From contig CATNEN010000014.1 of NCBI GenBank assembly GCA_950097015.1, positions 1 to 64,000 on the forward strand: 64,000 nucleotides of DNA, given 5' to 3'. Shown one piece after another: positions 34,075 to 46,600 of the stretch; within the stretch, counting starts at the first letter, position 1; the number at the start of each line of letters is the position of its first letter. The position numbers were made by a program, and so were the translations under genes. The notes below the pieces were generated by a model. The model saw only the letters and a list, made by a program, of their open reading frames with translations, did not search any database and was not told where the DNA came from. The stretch is from Macrostomum hystrix (Eukaryota > Platyhelminthes > Macrostomidae).

Positions 34075-34984
34075 TCAGTCGACGATCATGCGACCTTTGC
34101 CGAAGTTCATTCCGGCCTGGCTGGCACCCTTGTTATAGCCTGCCTGTAGCCCAATAACAGCCTTGCTGGCGTTCAGCTGCTCGTCGCTGAACTCCCGCTT
34201 GTTTTCCTCGGATAGCTTTGGTCCAAGTACCGGGCCAGTAAACTCCGCGTGCACCTGGCACTGAGGGGAGTGCGTCGGACCATGCAGGGTTAGGGTGTTT
34301 CTTGTATATAGTGTTACTTTTCATTAGAGCCCAGAATACAACAAAATTCCATTTACTCACCGTGCGACCCAGTGCAAACAAGCATTGTGTGACCTGGCTA
34401 ATATCCTTCTTTTCGTACAAGTCAACAGTCTGGAAGACATCAGTTGTCGGCACACCGTAGGCCTTGATTGCGTTTTGGAAGGCACTAATGTTCTCCATGA
34501 TCTTAAAGGGCATACTGTTAGCGTCGTTGATCTTCTTCACACTGCCTGGCTTGATTTTATTGATCAACTTGCACAGAACGATTCCTGCAAGAATGTCCTT
34601 AGTGCATGTAGTTAGTTTCTTTTCAGTAAAGTTACTATTATGAAACAAGTTTCGGTAATGATATGTTAGTGAAGTTGATAGTGGGTTAGTGGCTTTGTAA
34701 AACTATGCAAAAAATGGCTTATTTTCTTTCTGGTTCTCACCATTCTGGAGAATATTCTCATAACCCTTTTCGCGATCCAGCTTCTCGCCCGTGATAGACT
34801 CGATCCAATCGAGCACCTCAGCCTCCTGCCCTGCATCGCGCTTGCCGTCGAGCTACAAAGGTAAATAAAACGTAATCGCAATTTACGCTAAGCGATTTCC
34901 CATTGCAAAGTGTAAGGTGAACTCCAAAGTTACCTTTTTCTTAATCTGAGCGCTCAGACCATAAGCCACACCCTGGTTTGCCAT
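34075..34984 (-). CDS. transgelin/calponin-like actin-binding protein (4 exons, complete)
   Basis: Exons (minus) 34934-34984, 34741-34852, 34361-34584 and 34075-34260 join with GT-AG introns into 190 residues, the normal size for transgelin/SM22-type proteins. ATG at 34984 opens MANQGVAYGLSAQIKKK. A single calponin-homology domain follows (EAEVLDWIESITGEKL, IVLCKLINKIKPGSVKKI, DVFQTVDLYEKKDISQV, CLFALGRT). Near the end is one calponin repeat, VIGLQAGYNKGASQAGMN, before MIVD and stop. Proteins of this family bind and bundle actin filaments, often in muscle. The CH domain, repeat and order all match. The AG at about 35019, 35 bases before the ATG, could be a 5'-UTR splice acceptor or a trans-splice acceptor. 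Confidence 0.93.
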
Positions 34985-35018
34985 CGCTAACTTCGCCGAA
35001 TGTGATGCACGGGGTGCC

Positions 35019-36640
35019 TAAAAGCAAGATACGATAGCAGCAGAGTGGCAGCAGGATTTTAGAAGGGTTGGTCGATGGGTTTTTATGCCTGCTTTGCCTT
35101 CAAGCCTTCCCATTCCTGACCTATTCCAGCAATCGTATATTCTTTCCGTGTGCTTCTGCAGCGGGAAAGATCGATAATGAATTTCCTTTCCCGTTGAAGA
35201 CCGTACGCCCATTCGTGGATCGAGCGAGCATCCAAGCATCTGTGCTAGCAATATTTTGTGAAAGTATGCATCAAGCGAAGATTGGGTGAATTGCAGGCGC
35301 AGTTTTCTATAGGCTTGAAAATCACATTTGAACTGTCCCTGCTGCATGCTTTCCTTGCCCAAAATTCCTCGTATTCCTATTTTGGCATTCGCTCATTAGA
35401 AGCGCCCATTTCGCTTTCCTTTGACCTGAATCCTAAAGTTTTCAACCCAAATCTAGTCATAAACCGTAGCATGAACGCAAGTGTAAGTAATGTTCGAAGA
35501 CTTAGCTAGATGGATTGCGCACAAGAAACCTGGCTTCGGAAGCAAATTACTGGGGCTAGTTGCTTTATCTTTCCAAGCGGATTAGCATGCATGTTGCTGG
35601 TTTGGTTTAGTCAAATCACTTTTGTACGTATACTTTATTTTGCTTTTCGCTTGGCACTCGTTATTTACACGGGGCCGTGTAAATATTTTTTCGAATTATT
35701 TGTACTTAACTTAGTGCATTTTACCCAAGCATGTTAATTAGTATGATCTAAATAGCTAAATTTTTATTTCTATTTTTTGTCACTCAATAGATTAAACACA
35801 TTGAGATTATACTCGTAGATTAATAGGCTAAACACATTAAGTAAAGACTTAAGACCCTACACTTAACTTATTAATCAGATTACCTGCTTAAACTAGTATT
35901 AATCTCAGCTAAAATAAGTACGAGTACACATTTCCACGGAAAAATGCGAAACTTATTTACAAGGTCAGTGTAAAGAAACAAGTGCCTTTTCTTGTCAATA
36001 GGTCTCATTGCCAAAGTATCAGGAAAAAGTGATCGAGATTATCGAGATTTATAATAGTGGACTGGCCGCCATGCTTGTCGCTTTATATAAGCATGTGCTT
36101 TGTATATTTTATGTGCTGCACATTTCCGAAATTTTTCATCTCTCTAGCCATGTACAATGTTCAAAAAATTCCATAGCAGTTGAGTTGATTGATATAAATT
36201 TGCTATCGGTGGGCCGCGATTCCTGCGAATCATTATATTGAGAAAATCTTGCAAAACCGTGTCGACGCTTTGCTAAAAGTACAATCTAGCGGCACTCAGT
36301 GGCGCATGACTAAAGCGTATCATCCGCTTGTAAAATTCGTACTTGTAAATTGCTGTGTCGCTTTTGAATATAAGTGCGCACTGGCATGACTGAACAATCA
36401 TGGATTTGCGTACTCTGGTGACTATCAATGGCAATAAGTTTCAGCTGTATAACTTTTGCATGGTCGAACATTTTTCAGTCGCAATGTATACAAGCTGACC
36501 TTGTACGCTGCCCTTAATAAAAAAGTGCATCATTTTTTGCAATTAAAAACTTGAACTGAAAAAATTCTAACCGAAGCAAGATAACAAATGTATAATATTT
36601 GTTTTAAGAAGCGTCCGCGTATTGTTTTTTGCCGAGTAAA
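35019..36640. other. intergenic or 5' intron DNA upstream of transgelin
   Basis: No supported exon. AT-rich, with TACTCGTA at 35810 and its complement at 35919. Promoter elements cannot be named with confidence. Confidence 0.4.
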
Positions 36641-36699
36641 AAATTTACTTTTTTGAGCATGTGAGACGGTTTAAATAACTGCTCTGTTTTGAGTGAAAT

Positions 36700-37029
36700 A
36701 GCTGAATCTGGCCGGCGACACCCCCGGAGGACTAAATTGCGCGACTTCTTCCTCGGCATCGTGAACGCACCCTCTCCACCGCTGCGAGTTGATTTCGCAC
36801 AGCCACCGGACACGCTACTGCCAGCAGAGGCAGATTTTCGCACCACCCAGTCACCATGGAGGATGTGCTGCATTTCGCTCGGAGAACACCAGGCGGCAAA
36901 GCGCTCGGCCTCGATGAGGTTTCGGTCGGGCTCGGTCTCGTGCCCGGAGATACCTGGACAGAATTTTCTGTTACACCGAAACGCCTTACTCTTCCAACAT
37001 GTTGGTCGACATTCGTTCGCTGGCAGTAA
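36700..37029 (+). pseudogene. fragment of RTE-like RT (same family as 59919-61620)
   Basis: One frame reads TKLRDFFLGIVNAPSPP and, after a frame change near 36850, another reads EDVLHFARRTPGGKALGLDEV to a stop at 37027. These correspond in order to ELREFFAAIVTAPPPP and DDVVLLAQKSSGGKALGPDEV of the element at 59919-61620. Only the region before the RT palm is present. Confidence 0.6.
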
Positions 37030-37939
37030 AGCGTGCTATCTGACGCTGCACTCATTTTCGCTTGGATATGCGTTATTTGATTTTGTCGCTGGTCTTTTCA
37101 TAGATAGAAATACACGTACCTAGCCCAGTTGGGCCCACCGATTCTATATGCACATGATGTGCTGTAGTCTGCTGAGCAGCCTCCAGGCAATCTAGCTGTG
37201 GAGTCAGCGCTGCCCTGGTGCTGTGGGAGGGCTTGGGAGTAGGAAGTCTGCGGTTTCCCGTACACACTCACATCCGCTCGCTACCCCCTCCTCTTTCTCT
37301 CTCTCGTTCCAGCTGTCTGCGCACTGACTCATATTGCACGCCATGGTGAAATCGCTTCGGTTCGGAAGAAGACTGGCAGAACATGGCTCAAATGCTCCTA
37401 CTATAAGTAGAGCACAGTCCAACGTTCTTACGTTTACTTCACCGTTTGCCTTTGAGTTAGAAGCATATTTTGCTTGCGCTAAGCGTTGTCTCTAACTCTC
37501 ACTTTGTGTCTAGTCCTTGTGACGAAGATACACTATTTGCGGGGCTAAGTCTTGGATTCCTCAAGACTTAGTGAATTCCCAGTCCGTGAAGTTCCCCACC
37601 CTAACGAAAAACTTAGGCAACCCCAAGCCTGACTACCCAGTTGCTCCACTGCAAGGAAGCATCAGGTTGAGGCAGGTAAAACCCTCTCTGAGTACTAGCG
37701 TTCCCAGTCTTGGTTATTTTACCAATTGTGTGTGTCACGTAGCTACCACAGGTACAATACACATAAGGATCGATGTGTATATAGCTCGTAGGATATGTGG
37801 TTGGGCCAGATGGCCAGTAGCACAGAATCGGCAGCTACACGGCGTTATAATAATAATAATTATAATAATTGCAGGAGGGCTGCGGGCAATGGCACATTAT
37901 TTGGTGAAACTGGACCCGCAGCCAGCGATGAGGTATTTC
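37030..37939. other. unassigned DNA with a TAA microsatellite
   Basis: No gene supported. A (TAA/ATA)n run lies at 37846-37870. Confidence 0.4.
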
Positions 37940-38222
37940 TGACCCATTTCGCTGACTTCTGAGCACACACGCACACAGATACGGTACGCAAGCACACGCT
38001 CACACAGGTGTGTAAATCTGCACTGGCTTTCTCATCGTCAGGCATTGTAAATTTCACTGTGCCTTGCAGGTTGGCCTTAAGGGCGTAAATTGCACGACAA
38101 GCCACCAAGCCTTCTCTCCGCGACTGCGCCCCAAATGAATGTGCATGGCCTCGCCGTGGAATCTAACTTAGGGACCGTGGTGCGAGAGGCAAACGCATAA
38201 ACCGCTCTGCCACCGACCCCCG
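37940..38222 (-). repeat. tRNA-derived SINE, family 1
   Basis: Minus strand: GGTGGCAGAGCGGTTTATGCG (A box) near 38215, then AGTTAGATTCC (degenerate B box, normally GTTCGATTCC), then the body with CTGACGATGAGAAAGCCAG and the GT-rich tail ending GTGTGCTCAGAAGTCAGCG. It shows the same layout as 1611-1871. Confidence 0.75.
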
Positions 38223-38340
38223 CTACACGGCGTTACCAAAGGCTGTGAACGTTTTGAATCCAGATGGACAGCGAGGCTGTGATCCCTTAGTATTGCACAT
38301 AACTAATCCTTTATGCAGCTAGCCTACTGACTCGCACTCA

Positions 38341-38349
38341 GGCTGCACT
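38341..38349. repeat. 9-bp target-site duplication of MULE (left copy)
   Basis: GGCTGCACT, identical to 41466-41474. Confidence 0.85.
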
Positions 38350-41300
38350 GGGTCTATGAGAATTTCCCGCAGGAATTTTTCCCGCACGAGATTCCCCAGC
38401 AGCGAGTTTTTACCGCAGCGAAAGTTTCCCGCAAGAAATTTCCCCGCCGAGATTTTCCTGCCGAGCTTTTACCGCTGAGATTTTCCCACATGAATTTTCC
38501 CCGCACAGACTTTTCCCGCAGAAAGATTTTCCCGCAGAAAGATTTTCCCGCAAGAAATTTCTCGTGATTGCCTGTTTACCTTCCTATCTGTCAGTCCGTC
38601 TGTCTGTCTGTCTGCCTGCAGCCTGCCTGCCTGGCCGGCTACCTGTGTCGAATTTATCAAAGAAAAGCGCGTCTCTGCTAATAGCTTTAATTTTTATAAT
38701 TTATTTCCTAATTCGAAGCCTCTGTATGAACCAAAACGACCCAGTCAAGACCTTTGTACTTTTTGCGTCACCAATTTGGCAATTAATCGAATCAGCAGGC
38801 TTGATTCTTTTTATTTGTTTTTTGTGGCAAGACACTAAACATGATTGTATGCTGACAATTTATCGCCATGTAACCAAATATTTTATTTTTTTAATTAAAA
38901 ACAAAATCACCATGCACGACAGATATAGTTTACAATAGACGAACTGGAAAAAGTAGTGGAAAGTGCAACAAAATGCTTACTTTGTCATAAAGATGGTCAT
39001 AAAATGGACTTTAGAAGTCCATGAATAGAATACCAATACAAATAACCAATAACAAATATAGATGGTACGTACGAGTCTGGTGATCAACCATGTCTGGTGA
39101 TCAACTTCATTCTTGAGACTGCTGATGAATTGGAATATTCGTGGATTTCTGCAGCCGAGCACCGTCTGTAGCCTCCGATGCCAGGCTTCAATGGAGTTGT
39201 TGGTTACCGAGTGTTGGATATCTCGGCTGCCTCCTGGCACCATGCGGCAGCCGGCGACCAACCCACTGGTCTTCAAAATAATCCGCGGTCGAGGCCAGCG
39301 CTTCAGGAAAGTCTTGCAGCATGATATCAGCTCATCAATAGCAGCCTCGACGGAATCAACCGAAGCAAATGCCAAAGCAGAGAAGCAGCGAAGCCACACT
39401 GAGAGCTCGCCGTCCTCAGCCTCAAGTTGCCGCTTCAGTCCATTGGTTATGGCACGTCTGTACACACTTTGGACCAGATGAAATAGGCAGCCAGTTGGTT
39501 CGATGCCGAATACATCACGAATGGCATGCACGCTGGCCCGCTGAAAGTCGCATATCTAGCGCTGGGGCTGTAAATGTGGCCGCTCGTACTTATGCAAGCG
39601 ATTGTAGACCGCTTGAGTCTTTGTTGGCAGCAGTGCATAAATTAATGGACGCAGAAATCCGTGAAGCTCTACATGGATGCTGACCATGCCAGTTGCGCAA
39701 ATAATGGTGTAGAAGCATCAAAAATGCCGTCCGAATAAAATTGAGCAGCTGCTTGCTTGCAACGCTAGCAAGTTCTCGTCGCTGCTAAAAATCAAGATTC
39801 GCTCGTTCCCGTGGCCTAAGTCGTCCAGCAGAAATCTTGACACATTGTGTACTTGCATGAAATTCATCAGGAATCACTAAATTATTCAGATTGGTCGGCT
39901 GCACACAGGTAATCGTTGGTGCACATGGCACACGTTCTGAACCACTCTCTTTAGCGAGTTCTGGCTAGGAAGGGCCACACCTGCTGCAGCTCAGGTAGAC
40001 CGCTAGCGTGCTCCATGATTATCCTTGAATGCAGTTGGATCTTGGGTCTGCCTTGCATAGGTCTTCATGCCTCGGACGGCCTCCTGGACGCTGAAGCGTG
40101 AGCCATCTGCACCATGGTTATGCTGGTTTTTCTGCTTGATGACATTTTCACCTTTTAAATGAACTCTGGCTGAGCACAAACCGGAACGGCGCTCCTCGAA
40201 CTGGCAAAAACTTATCGAGGCATCGGCTCGGCTTTATTTTTCCATGGTATAGTAGTACCCTTGGCATGCTGCTTTACGCTTGCCGCGCGTCGTAACTGAG
40301 AACTGGACTGGAGTGCGAGCTTCTGCCATGTCAGTTTAACTCGTTTTGCAGTTAATTTGCAGTTCGCACTGCCAAGAAAATTATAGGATTCAGAGCAGCA
40401 TAATCGATTTCATGATTTTCCTCTCGCTCCAACCATGTACACTGAACTATATACTAGCGCAGCGCGCTAGAGTGGTAATTCAATGTTAACTAAACTCAGT
40501 AAAAATAAAAACAAGTAATCCGTTTTAACGAGCGCTCGAGGCATATCAGAAAAATTTAAGCAGAACCAGACACTAAAAACAAAGGCCCCAAGACATTTAT
40601 GTTGTTATTGCAAAACACTTAATCGGGGACAGGGAGCAGTTCTAATTTTGTGCACTTTGTGCAAATAAACATGTATCGAAACTTAAGAAGAACGCACCGT
40701 CGGTGCGCTTAGATGTTTTACAGAAGAGCAGAACGAATCACTTTTTGGAGGAAACACTTAATCAGCAGGAAAACAAGGCGTAAAACAGCATTTCGTCAAT
40801 CCAATCCAGAGTAGAAACCTAATTACAATCCCATGACAATTACACTCCTTAAGTTATATATTTCCCCGATTGTTAAAGAACATTCTTCTTTAAACAAAGA
40901 TATCAAAAGGGATAGAAAAAATTGCAACTGATCCATAATTAGTTGCATAACGCCAGGCATTAGATTCGAGTTTCTTATAATTTTGAAGTCTATCTGAGTC
41001 GTACTTTTATGTCTTAAATCATGCTCTGAATGTAGACCAATGTGTTTATTCACACAGTTTGGAGCTTTATAGTTTCGCCGCATGCAATGTTCCATAGAGA
41101 GACAGACAGCCAGACAGGCACTGAATTAAGAAAAAACTTAAAAAAGGAAAGGCATTCGCAGAGACGCGATTTTATTTGATAAATTCGACACAGGTAGCCG
41201 GCCAGGCAGGCGGGCAGGCAGACAGACAGACAGGCAGAGAGATAGGAAGGTAAACGTACAGGCAATCACGAGAAATTTCTTGCGGGAAAAGTCTGTGCGG

Positions 41301-41465
41301 GAAAAGTTCGTGCGGGAAAATCCCAGCGGTAAAAGCTCGGCAGGAAAATCTCGGCGGGGAAATTTCCTGCGGGAAACTTTCGCTGCGGTAAAAACTCGCT
41401 GCTGGAGAATCTCGTGCGAGGAAAGCTCGGCGGGAAAAATTCCTGCGGGAAATTCTCGTGCTCCC
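38350..41465 (-). mobile_element. MULE DNA transposon with long repeat-rich TIRs
   Basis: A 3116-bp element bounded by 9-bp direct repeats GGCTGCACT (38341-38349 and 41466-41474), the duplication size expected of Mutator-like elements. Its ends read GGGTCTATGAGAATTTCCCGC and, on the other strand, GGGAGCACGAGAATTTCCCGC. Long terminal inverted repeats of about 350 bp (38350-38700 and 41110-41465) consist largely of irregular tandem units around TTTTCCCGC, followed by a (GTCT/GCCT)n run and CCGGCTACCTGTGTCGAAT. Between them is a broken FLYWCH-MULE transposase gene on the minus strand. Confidence 0.85.
39113..40329 (-). pseudogene. FLYWCH zinc finger plus MULE transposase, broken
   Basis: From ATG 40329 a FLYWCH-like module is readable (GYYYTMEK, a stop, then ARVHLKGENVI and NQHNHGAD), followed by transposase segments in changing frames. 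FYSDGIFDASTPLFAQL carries the first catalytic Asp, LRPLIYALLPTKTQAVYNRL follows, CDFQRASVHAIRDVFG carries the second Asp, and GCLFHLVQSVYRR and NNSIEAWHRRLQ carry the final Glu. At least three stops or frameshifts interrupt it, so no functional transposase can be made. The longest open piece is 38977-39531. Confidence 0.85.
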
Positions 41466-41474
41466 GGCTGCACT
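41466..41474. repeat. 9-bp target-site duplication of MULE (right copy)
   Basis: GGCTGCACT, identical to 38341-38349. Confidence 0.85.
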
Positions 41475-42935
41475 TTTCCAAAACCAGCATGTACAGCCAG
41501 GCTCTTCATGGCAATCTCAAATGAAATCTTAGGGGCCTGATATCTTCTGTACCTTGTACTGTGATAAGCCTGATTGTTGCAGCTTCATTTAGGATGCTAT
41601 ATAGAAAAAAAACTGATTGTACTACGATTGTATAATAACAGGAAGGGTACATTTTCTGCGAATCCAAGGCACTGAAGTTTAAATCAACTGCTACATCATG
41701 GCAGCAACCACGGAAGTAAATGTAATACACAATACAATATGCGGATAGCACAATAACGTTTCGTTGCTAAAAAAATAATGACAAAAAAGAATGAAACCGT
41801 TTTACGCTCTTGCAAAGCTTTACATATGGGTCAAAAGGTTAACATCATGCCTATGGCGAAAAAACGCTAAATCTAAATGTCTTTAATCCTAACAATAAAA
41901 ATCTCAGCAGTAATAGAAAAAGTCAAATGAAAAAATAATGTTGGTTGCATATGTGAATCAATTGTGCCATTGACGGAAGCATTCGGTGACAGACAATCCA
42001 GGCTAACCATGACACTGTTCGCAGATAAAGACACTGCCTCGTATTCTGCTAATACAGTAGCAGACTCGGCTGCGGCGTGCAGGCTACTGACTTTAATCTC
42101 AGCCTGTAAATCAGCAACATTGGAAGCTGATGAGGCAGACAAACTTGCTGGGCAGGGCCGGCAGTGAAATTGGCAGTACGAATAAGTCTCTTACCGGGTC
42201 CTGAGGTCTGATGCAGGGCGATGAACAGTCTGCTCCATGAACTGCAGAAACGGATGCTCGCCACCAGATCTACTGCAGACAATCCACGCATTGTGCGCCT
42301 GCTGCTTATGATTCTTAATCGGATTAGTAGTTTGTTCGCGTCTCTGTTTCTATACGCAGTTTAATTTCATAAAATCACTGTTTGAGTATTCTGCGTAAGT
42401 TCTGTGGGCGCAAATAGAGTTTGAAATTTTACGGTTCATTTTGCTGTTAATCAGCTGCAAAAACAAGCAAGCACTAAAAACAATACTACATATGTGAAAG
42501 CTGTTTACTTGTGAAAATAAAGATAAAAAATCTGCGAAAAATACGTAGCACGAAATAAAAATTATGTGTTTTTTCATATTATCCAACTGCGTTTCTGCCA
42601 TATTTCTCATCCAACACTCCACATAAGGCTTCGCGAAAAATCCAGTGCACGAAATCCAGGCATTTTGCGCTCCTGCATTATTGACAAAAATAATTACAAA
42701 TACTACTAACCACCACAGAACGTTCTACTCTCGATTTGTGCAAATTTAGTGTATTTTGTTGGACTACAGCAATGTGCACTTTTATTTGAGACGATGAAGC
42801 AGATTGAGAATCGTCTATGTCTACAACCTCTGCTGCTTGTATAGGATCAAGCCCAAAATACACTAGCTTTAGTAGCTTAGAGCTGCTCAACAGGAGCACT
42901 AGAGTTAGACCGTAAAAGGCCAAGCTAGAGGCTAG
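41475..42935. other. unassigned DNA downstream of CADPS-like gene
   Basis: AT-rich, no supported exon. ORFs such as 42678-42923 (minus) have no family resemblance. Confidence 0.35.
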
Positions 42936-42975
42936 CCACTAAATTTGGTCGTCTCCGTCATCTGACTCAGAAGTA
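42936..42975 (-). CDS. possible alternative last exon of CADPS-like gene
   Basis: Minus strand: after a TTCTGAG acceptor-like site the frame reads SDDGDDQI and stop. Vertebrate CADPS proteins end in a similar Asp/Glu-rich tail. There is no clear donor in exon 43490-43612 to reach it, so this is only a possibility. Confidence 0.2.
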
Positions 42976-43489
42976 ACATATTTAAGCATAAAAAAGGAAA
43001 AAAGAAAACATATTTGTACTCGTAAGAGAAATAAAGTAAACGAGCTGGTCATATTTTTCAGTAGTGGCTCTATTACAGGTCACCATGGTGTACTCTATTA
43101 GAGGCTAGTATTTATTTCACGACACCAAATCGGAGTATGCGACAGATTTTAAGATTAGTTAAACGTAGATAAATGTAGCTACAATCAGAAACATGTTAAA
43201 CTTCACACTCGTGTGATACTAGAACTCAACGCTGCCACTCAGTCAGCCACTGAGACAGATACTTTTATTCTCACACTGTGCTTGCGCAACAATCACTGCT
43301 GCTTGTCCCTCCAGCCCTCGATTCAAACCTACAAGCGGGCAAAAAAATGCGCAATGCGCGGTTTAACATTTTTCTGAGTGTATGTGAATAAAAGCGGGAG
43401 AGTAGCATGGTGTCAACACATAGCTTCAGTTTTCACTGCTGGATTTTGGAAGAAAGCTGGAAAGCTTCTAGTGATGAAATCCGCCTGCA

Positions 43490-43612
43490 TTAGGCAGCTT
43501 CCCCGCTGCTATTGGAGGACAGTGACCCTGCTAGGCTTCCATGCAGAGACCTCTGGCCTGGCTTCTGTGAAGTGAAGCCACCAAATTTCATTGACTTTGT
43601 CGCTTCGTCGGT
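43490..43612 (-). CDS. CADPS: CADPS-like exon 13 (C-terminus)
   Basis: Opens after CCTCAG with [12 protein letters not shown], matching the position of the LTVEEATASV segment in vertebrate CADPS. It then continues through a Ser/Gly-rich tail to TAA at 43490-43492. 40 residues. Confidence 0.75.
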   Translation of the reverse strand, partial: TDEATKSMKFGGFTSQKPGQRSLHGSLAGSLSSNSSGEAA

Positions 43613-46600
43613 CTGAGGCATGTAAAAGAGACAATAAAAATGCGTTTTAAAATCAGATAAATGTAAATCAACCCAACTTAAAAACCCCAGTCCAATGAAA
43701 ACCCAGTTCCTTTCTAGCTTGCATAAGTTTTCCTAATTTTTAGCAATTTTTGTAAATCTTTTAAATCTGCAGTAGGTCTAAGACAGTATTTTTTCTCAGC
43801 TCTCAGCTTCAGAGGGAAATAGCGACCACAAAGCTGTAAGCTAGTTGTAAACAGGTGAAACTAACCTGCAAACGAGAGATCACTGCAACATAGCAGCGAG
43901 CCTCCAGAACATCTTTCGAAACACCCTGAAATTGGAAGTCGATGTGCAGCTTCTTCACAATAAAGCTGAGGCAGGCGACTTGGTATGGGTGTAGTGAAAC
44001 AGAAATCCGCTTTGTCACCAGCCAGTCGTGTAGCTGGTAGAGCTGGTGGTTGTACCAGATCTGAGGGAAAGCCGATAGCGACGTGAAAGTACAGTAGAAT
44101 ACAAACTTGTTGTGTGCCATTCTTACTTTAGATTTTTAGCTAAAATTTTACGTAAAATTGCAGCGATTGTTCATACGAGTACAAATAACTAAATATATAC
44201 ATGGGCTGCGTGGCCATATACATGGCCATATGAACAATATATTGCTAATCTGTTTCACTAGCATGTGAAAACATTTCAGAATGTATTGAAATGTATTGAA
44301 CATCCCGCGCTACAAAAGCTTGGCGTGTGGACGCTAACTTCTAACCTGTGTAAATTATTCTCAAGCATTTCACTTACGTCAAATATGCTGAGTGCGATAA
44401 GCTTATCGTTGATGCAAAGCCGCAGCTGCTTAACGTTCTTTTGGAAGAATTCCACGTACGCCTCGCTCAGTTTGTCAGTGGGTCTCGTGATGGACAGCAA
44501 AGAAGAAAAGACAGCGCTTTCATCATAACGGGCTAGTCGGACAAGCACAGCCTTAAGTACTTCGTCAAAGTGTTCTACCATGTTGTTTATTAGTTGCGAC
44601 TGCAGTTTTTCAAGTAACTCGCCCGTTCTCGCATGGTACTCGGGCTTTAATGAAGGAGACGAAATCAGTTAAGTTAACGTATTTATCTGGGACTCAATTT
44701 TAATCTCAAATTAAAAATGCAATCTATGTTTCATTTAATAAAATTTTGTGAAATCTGCCACTCTGCTTAGGCGTTTGAGAATCAACATGCTGACCTGCTT
44801 TGTTTTTTGCTAAGCAAGGTCTATTAAAATGATACACACAGTATCGTTTAGTATATGAAAGCCATTTTAAACATGGATGAACATAAGGGGGTTGAGTGGC
44901 AGCGGTAACGCACCTCTCCGAGCCAGAATTAGCGGCGGGGCACGTCTGGGCGCTGCCGCGGAAAAGCTGAGCAATTTACGACCATGAGGGCCAACTCCTT
45001 AAGGCAAAGTGAGTGTACACTGTCTGACGATGAAAAATTCATGGCAGATGTACACACCCCTGTATGAGTGTAGCTGCGTAATGAATTTATGTTTTTATGT
45101 GCCCTAGGGTAAGTGGATTGCCTCCTCTCTGGCTGTGGGTCGACTGCTGCCATATAATACCAGTCCCTACAGTCCCATGCAAAAATTGAACCGAAAAGAT
45201 AACATTAAATGAAAACAGCTGAGTGATTGGTATATATAACTCGCCAAAAAGTACGTCACAATGTCAATAAGCGAATATCTGTGTACGCAAAAAATAAACT
45301 TACCATATTCACACCGGACGAAATCGAGCAGAGATCAAATACTCTGGATTTCATTGCGACGCAGGTGTTAAACATGACGCAGAGCTCCACAGGCAGTACA
45401 AAGTCCGTCCCCTTGCTGGCCCGCTTTAAAGCAGCATCAAATGCAAAGGCGGTCCGCCTGGCTGCAGCATCCAACATGTCAGAGGCCATGAGCTTGAGCC
45501 GGCTGTACAAGTGCTCCGCAAACACAGGCTCTGGCCAATGTAGGTCTGCGATGAATGACTGCAGCGCTTCTAGCTTCCACAACAGGTCCTCACTCGTTGC
45601 GCAGCCACCACCCTTTGGCACCCAGGTCTCTTGCTCAAATCCCTTGTGAATGGATTGGGCAATCGACGATTCCATAAGGTCAATGTAACGAACAACCTGT
45701 GGAGCGAACGTCTCATGCAGCTGCTGATGGAACTTTCCATTGCGTAGGTTTGCTGCGTAAATATAGTGGTATTGATCCAATAAAAAATTAACTTCATTTT
45801 ATCTAGCTCGATAGTCGAAACAGCAGCTAGTCATGCGTTTCAGTCATACCTTCTATTGCATGAATTTACGTGATACGTAATGTACTCGTAAAACGGAAAT
45901 ATTAAAGCAAAAGCTAAATTGCAAGCTTACACAGACTTATCACTTACACTCAGATGACTAAACTTCGAAGCAGAAATTGCCCAAACAGATGTAATGAACA
46001 GCAAATTATGGTAAGGCAATGTGGAGCATAACGGGCAAAAAATCCAAATGGCTCACCGTTACATCTGAGGTAGTCATTAAGTAGCTTAAAAACAAGAAAC
46101 GAGTCCCAGACATCAGGCGGCAGGCTCTCAAGAACTGCGAACATGTCTACGGCAAACATAGACAAAAATATCTCAGCGTGGTCGACCAGTAGATCAGAAA
46201 ACCATGTAAAGGACTGTAAAATTCAGTTAGTTTGATAAATATTTTGGTTGGTTGTTTTTACGCTGAGTTTTAGACCATGTACAGATGTAAATAAAGTTTA
46301 TTAATAAAACAAGTTACACATTCGAAATTGATTGCATCGACGTTGGGTTTGATTCATTTAAGCAAGACAGCGAGAGAATTTTTTTTAGTCAGAAAGTTTT
46401 GAAATTGAAATTAAAATTTTTGCTGAAGTATTTAGTTGTGCGGAAGTTTTTAGAAACAACGAAGAAACGCCAATAGAATATTTAGAAAAAAAATTTTGAA
46501 ATCTAAAACTCGGCTTAGGAAACTACTTAGTAATAGTGGGTCGTATTAGCATATACCTCAGCATAATACTCCTCGTTTTGCCGCAGGGCTTCAATGCACA

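Noticed and set aside
38580-38640. CRISPR-like short repeats at 38.35-38.6 and 41.25-41.5 kb
   Set aside because: Irregular units within transposon TIRs, in a eukaryotic context, without constant spacers.
42678-42923. An 81-codon minus-strand ORF as a further CADPS exon
   Set aside because: No similarity to the CADPS C-terminus and no in-phase splice sites from exon 43490-43612.
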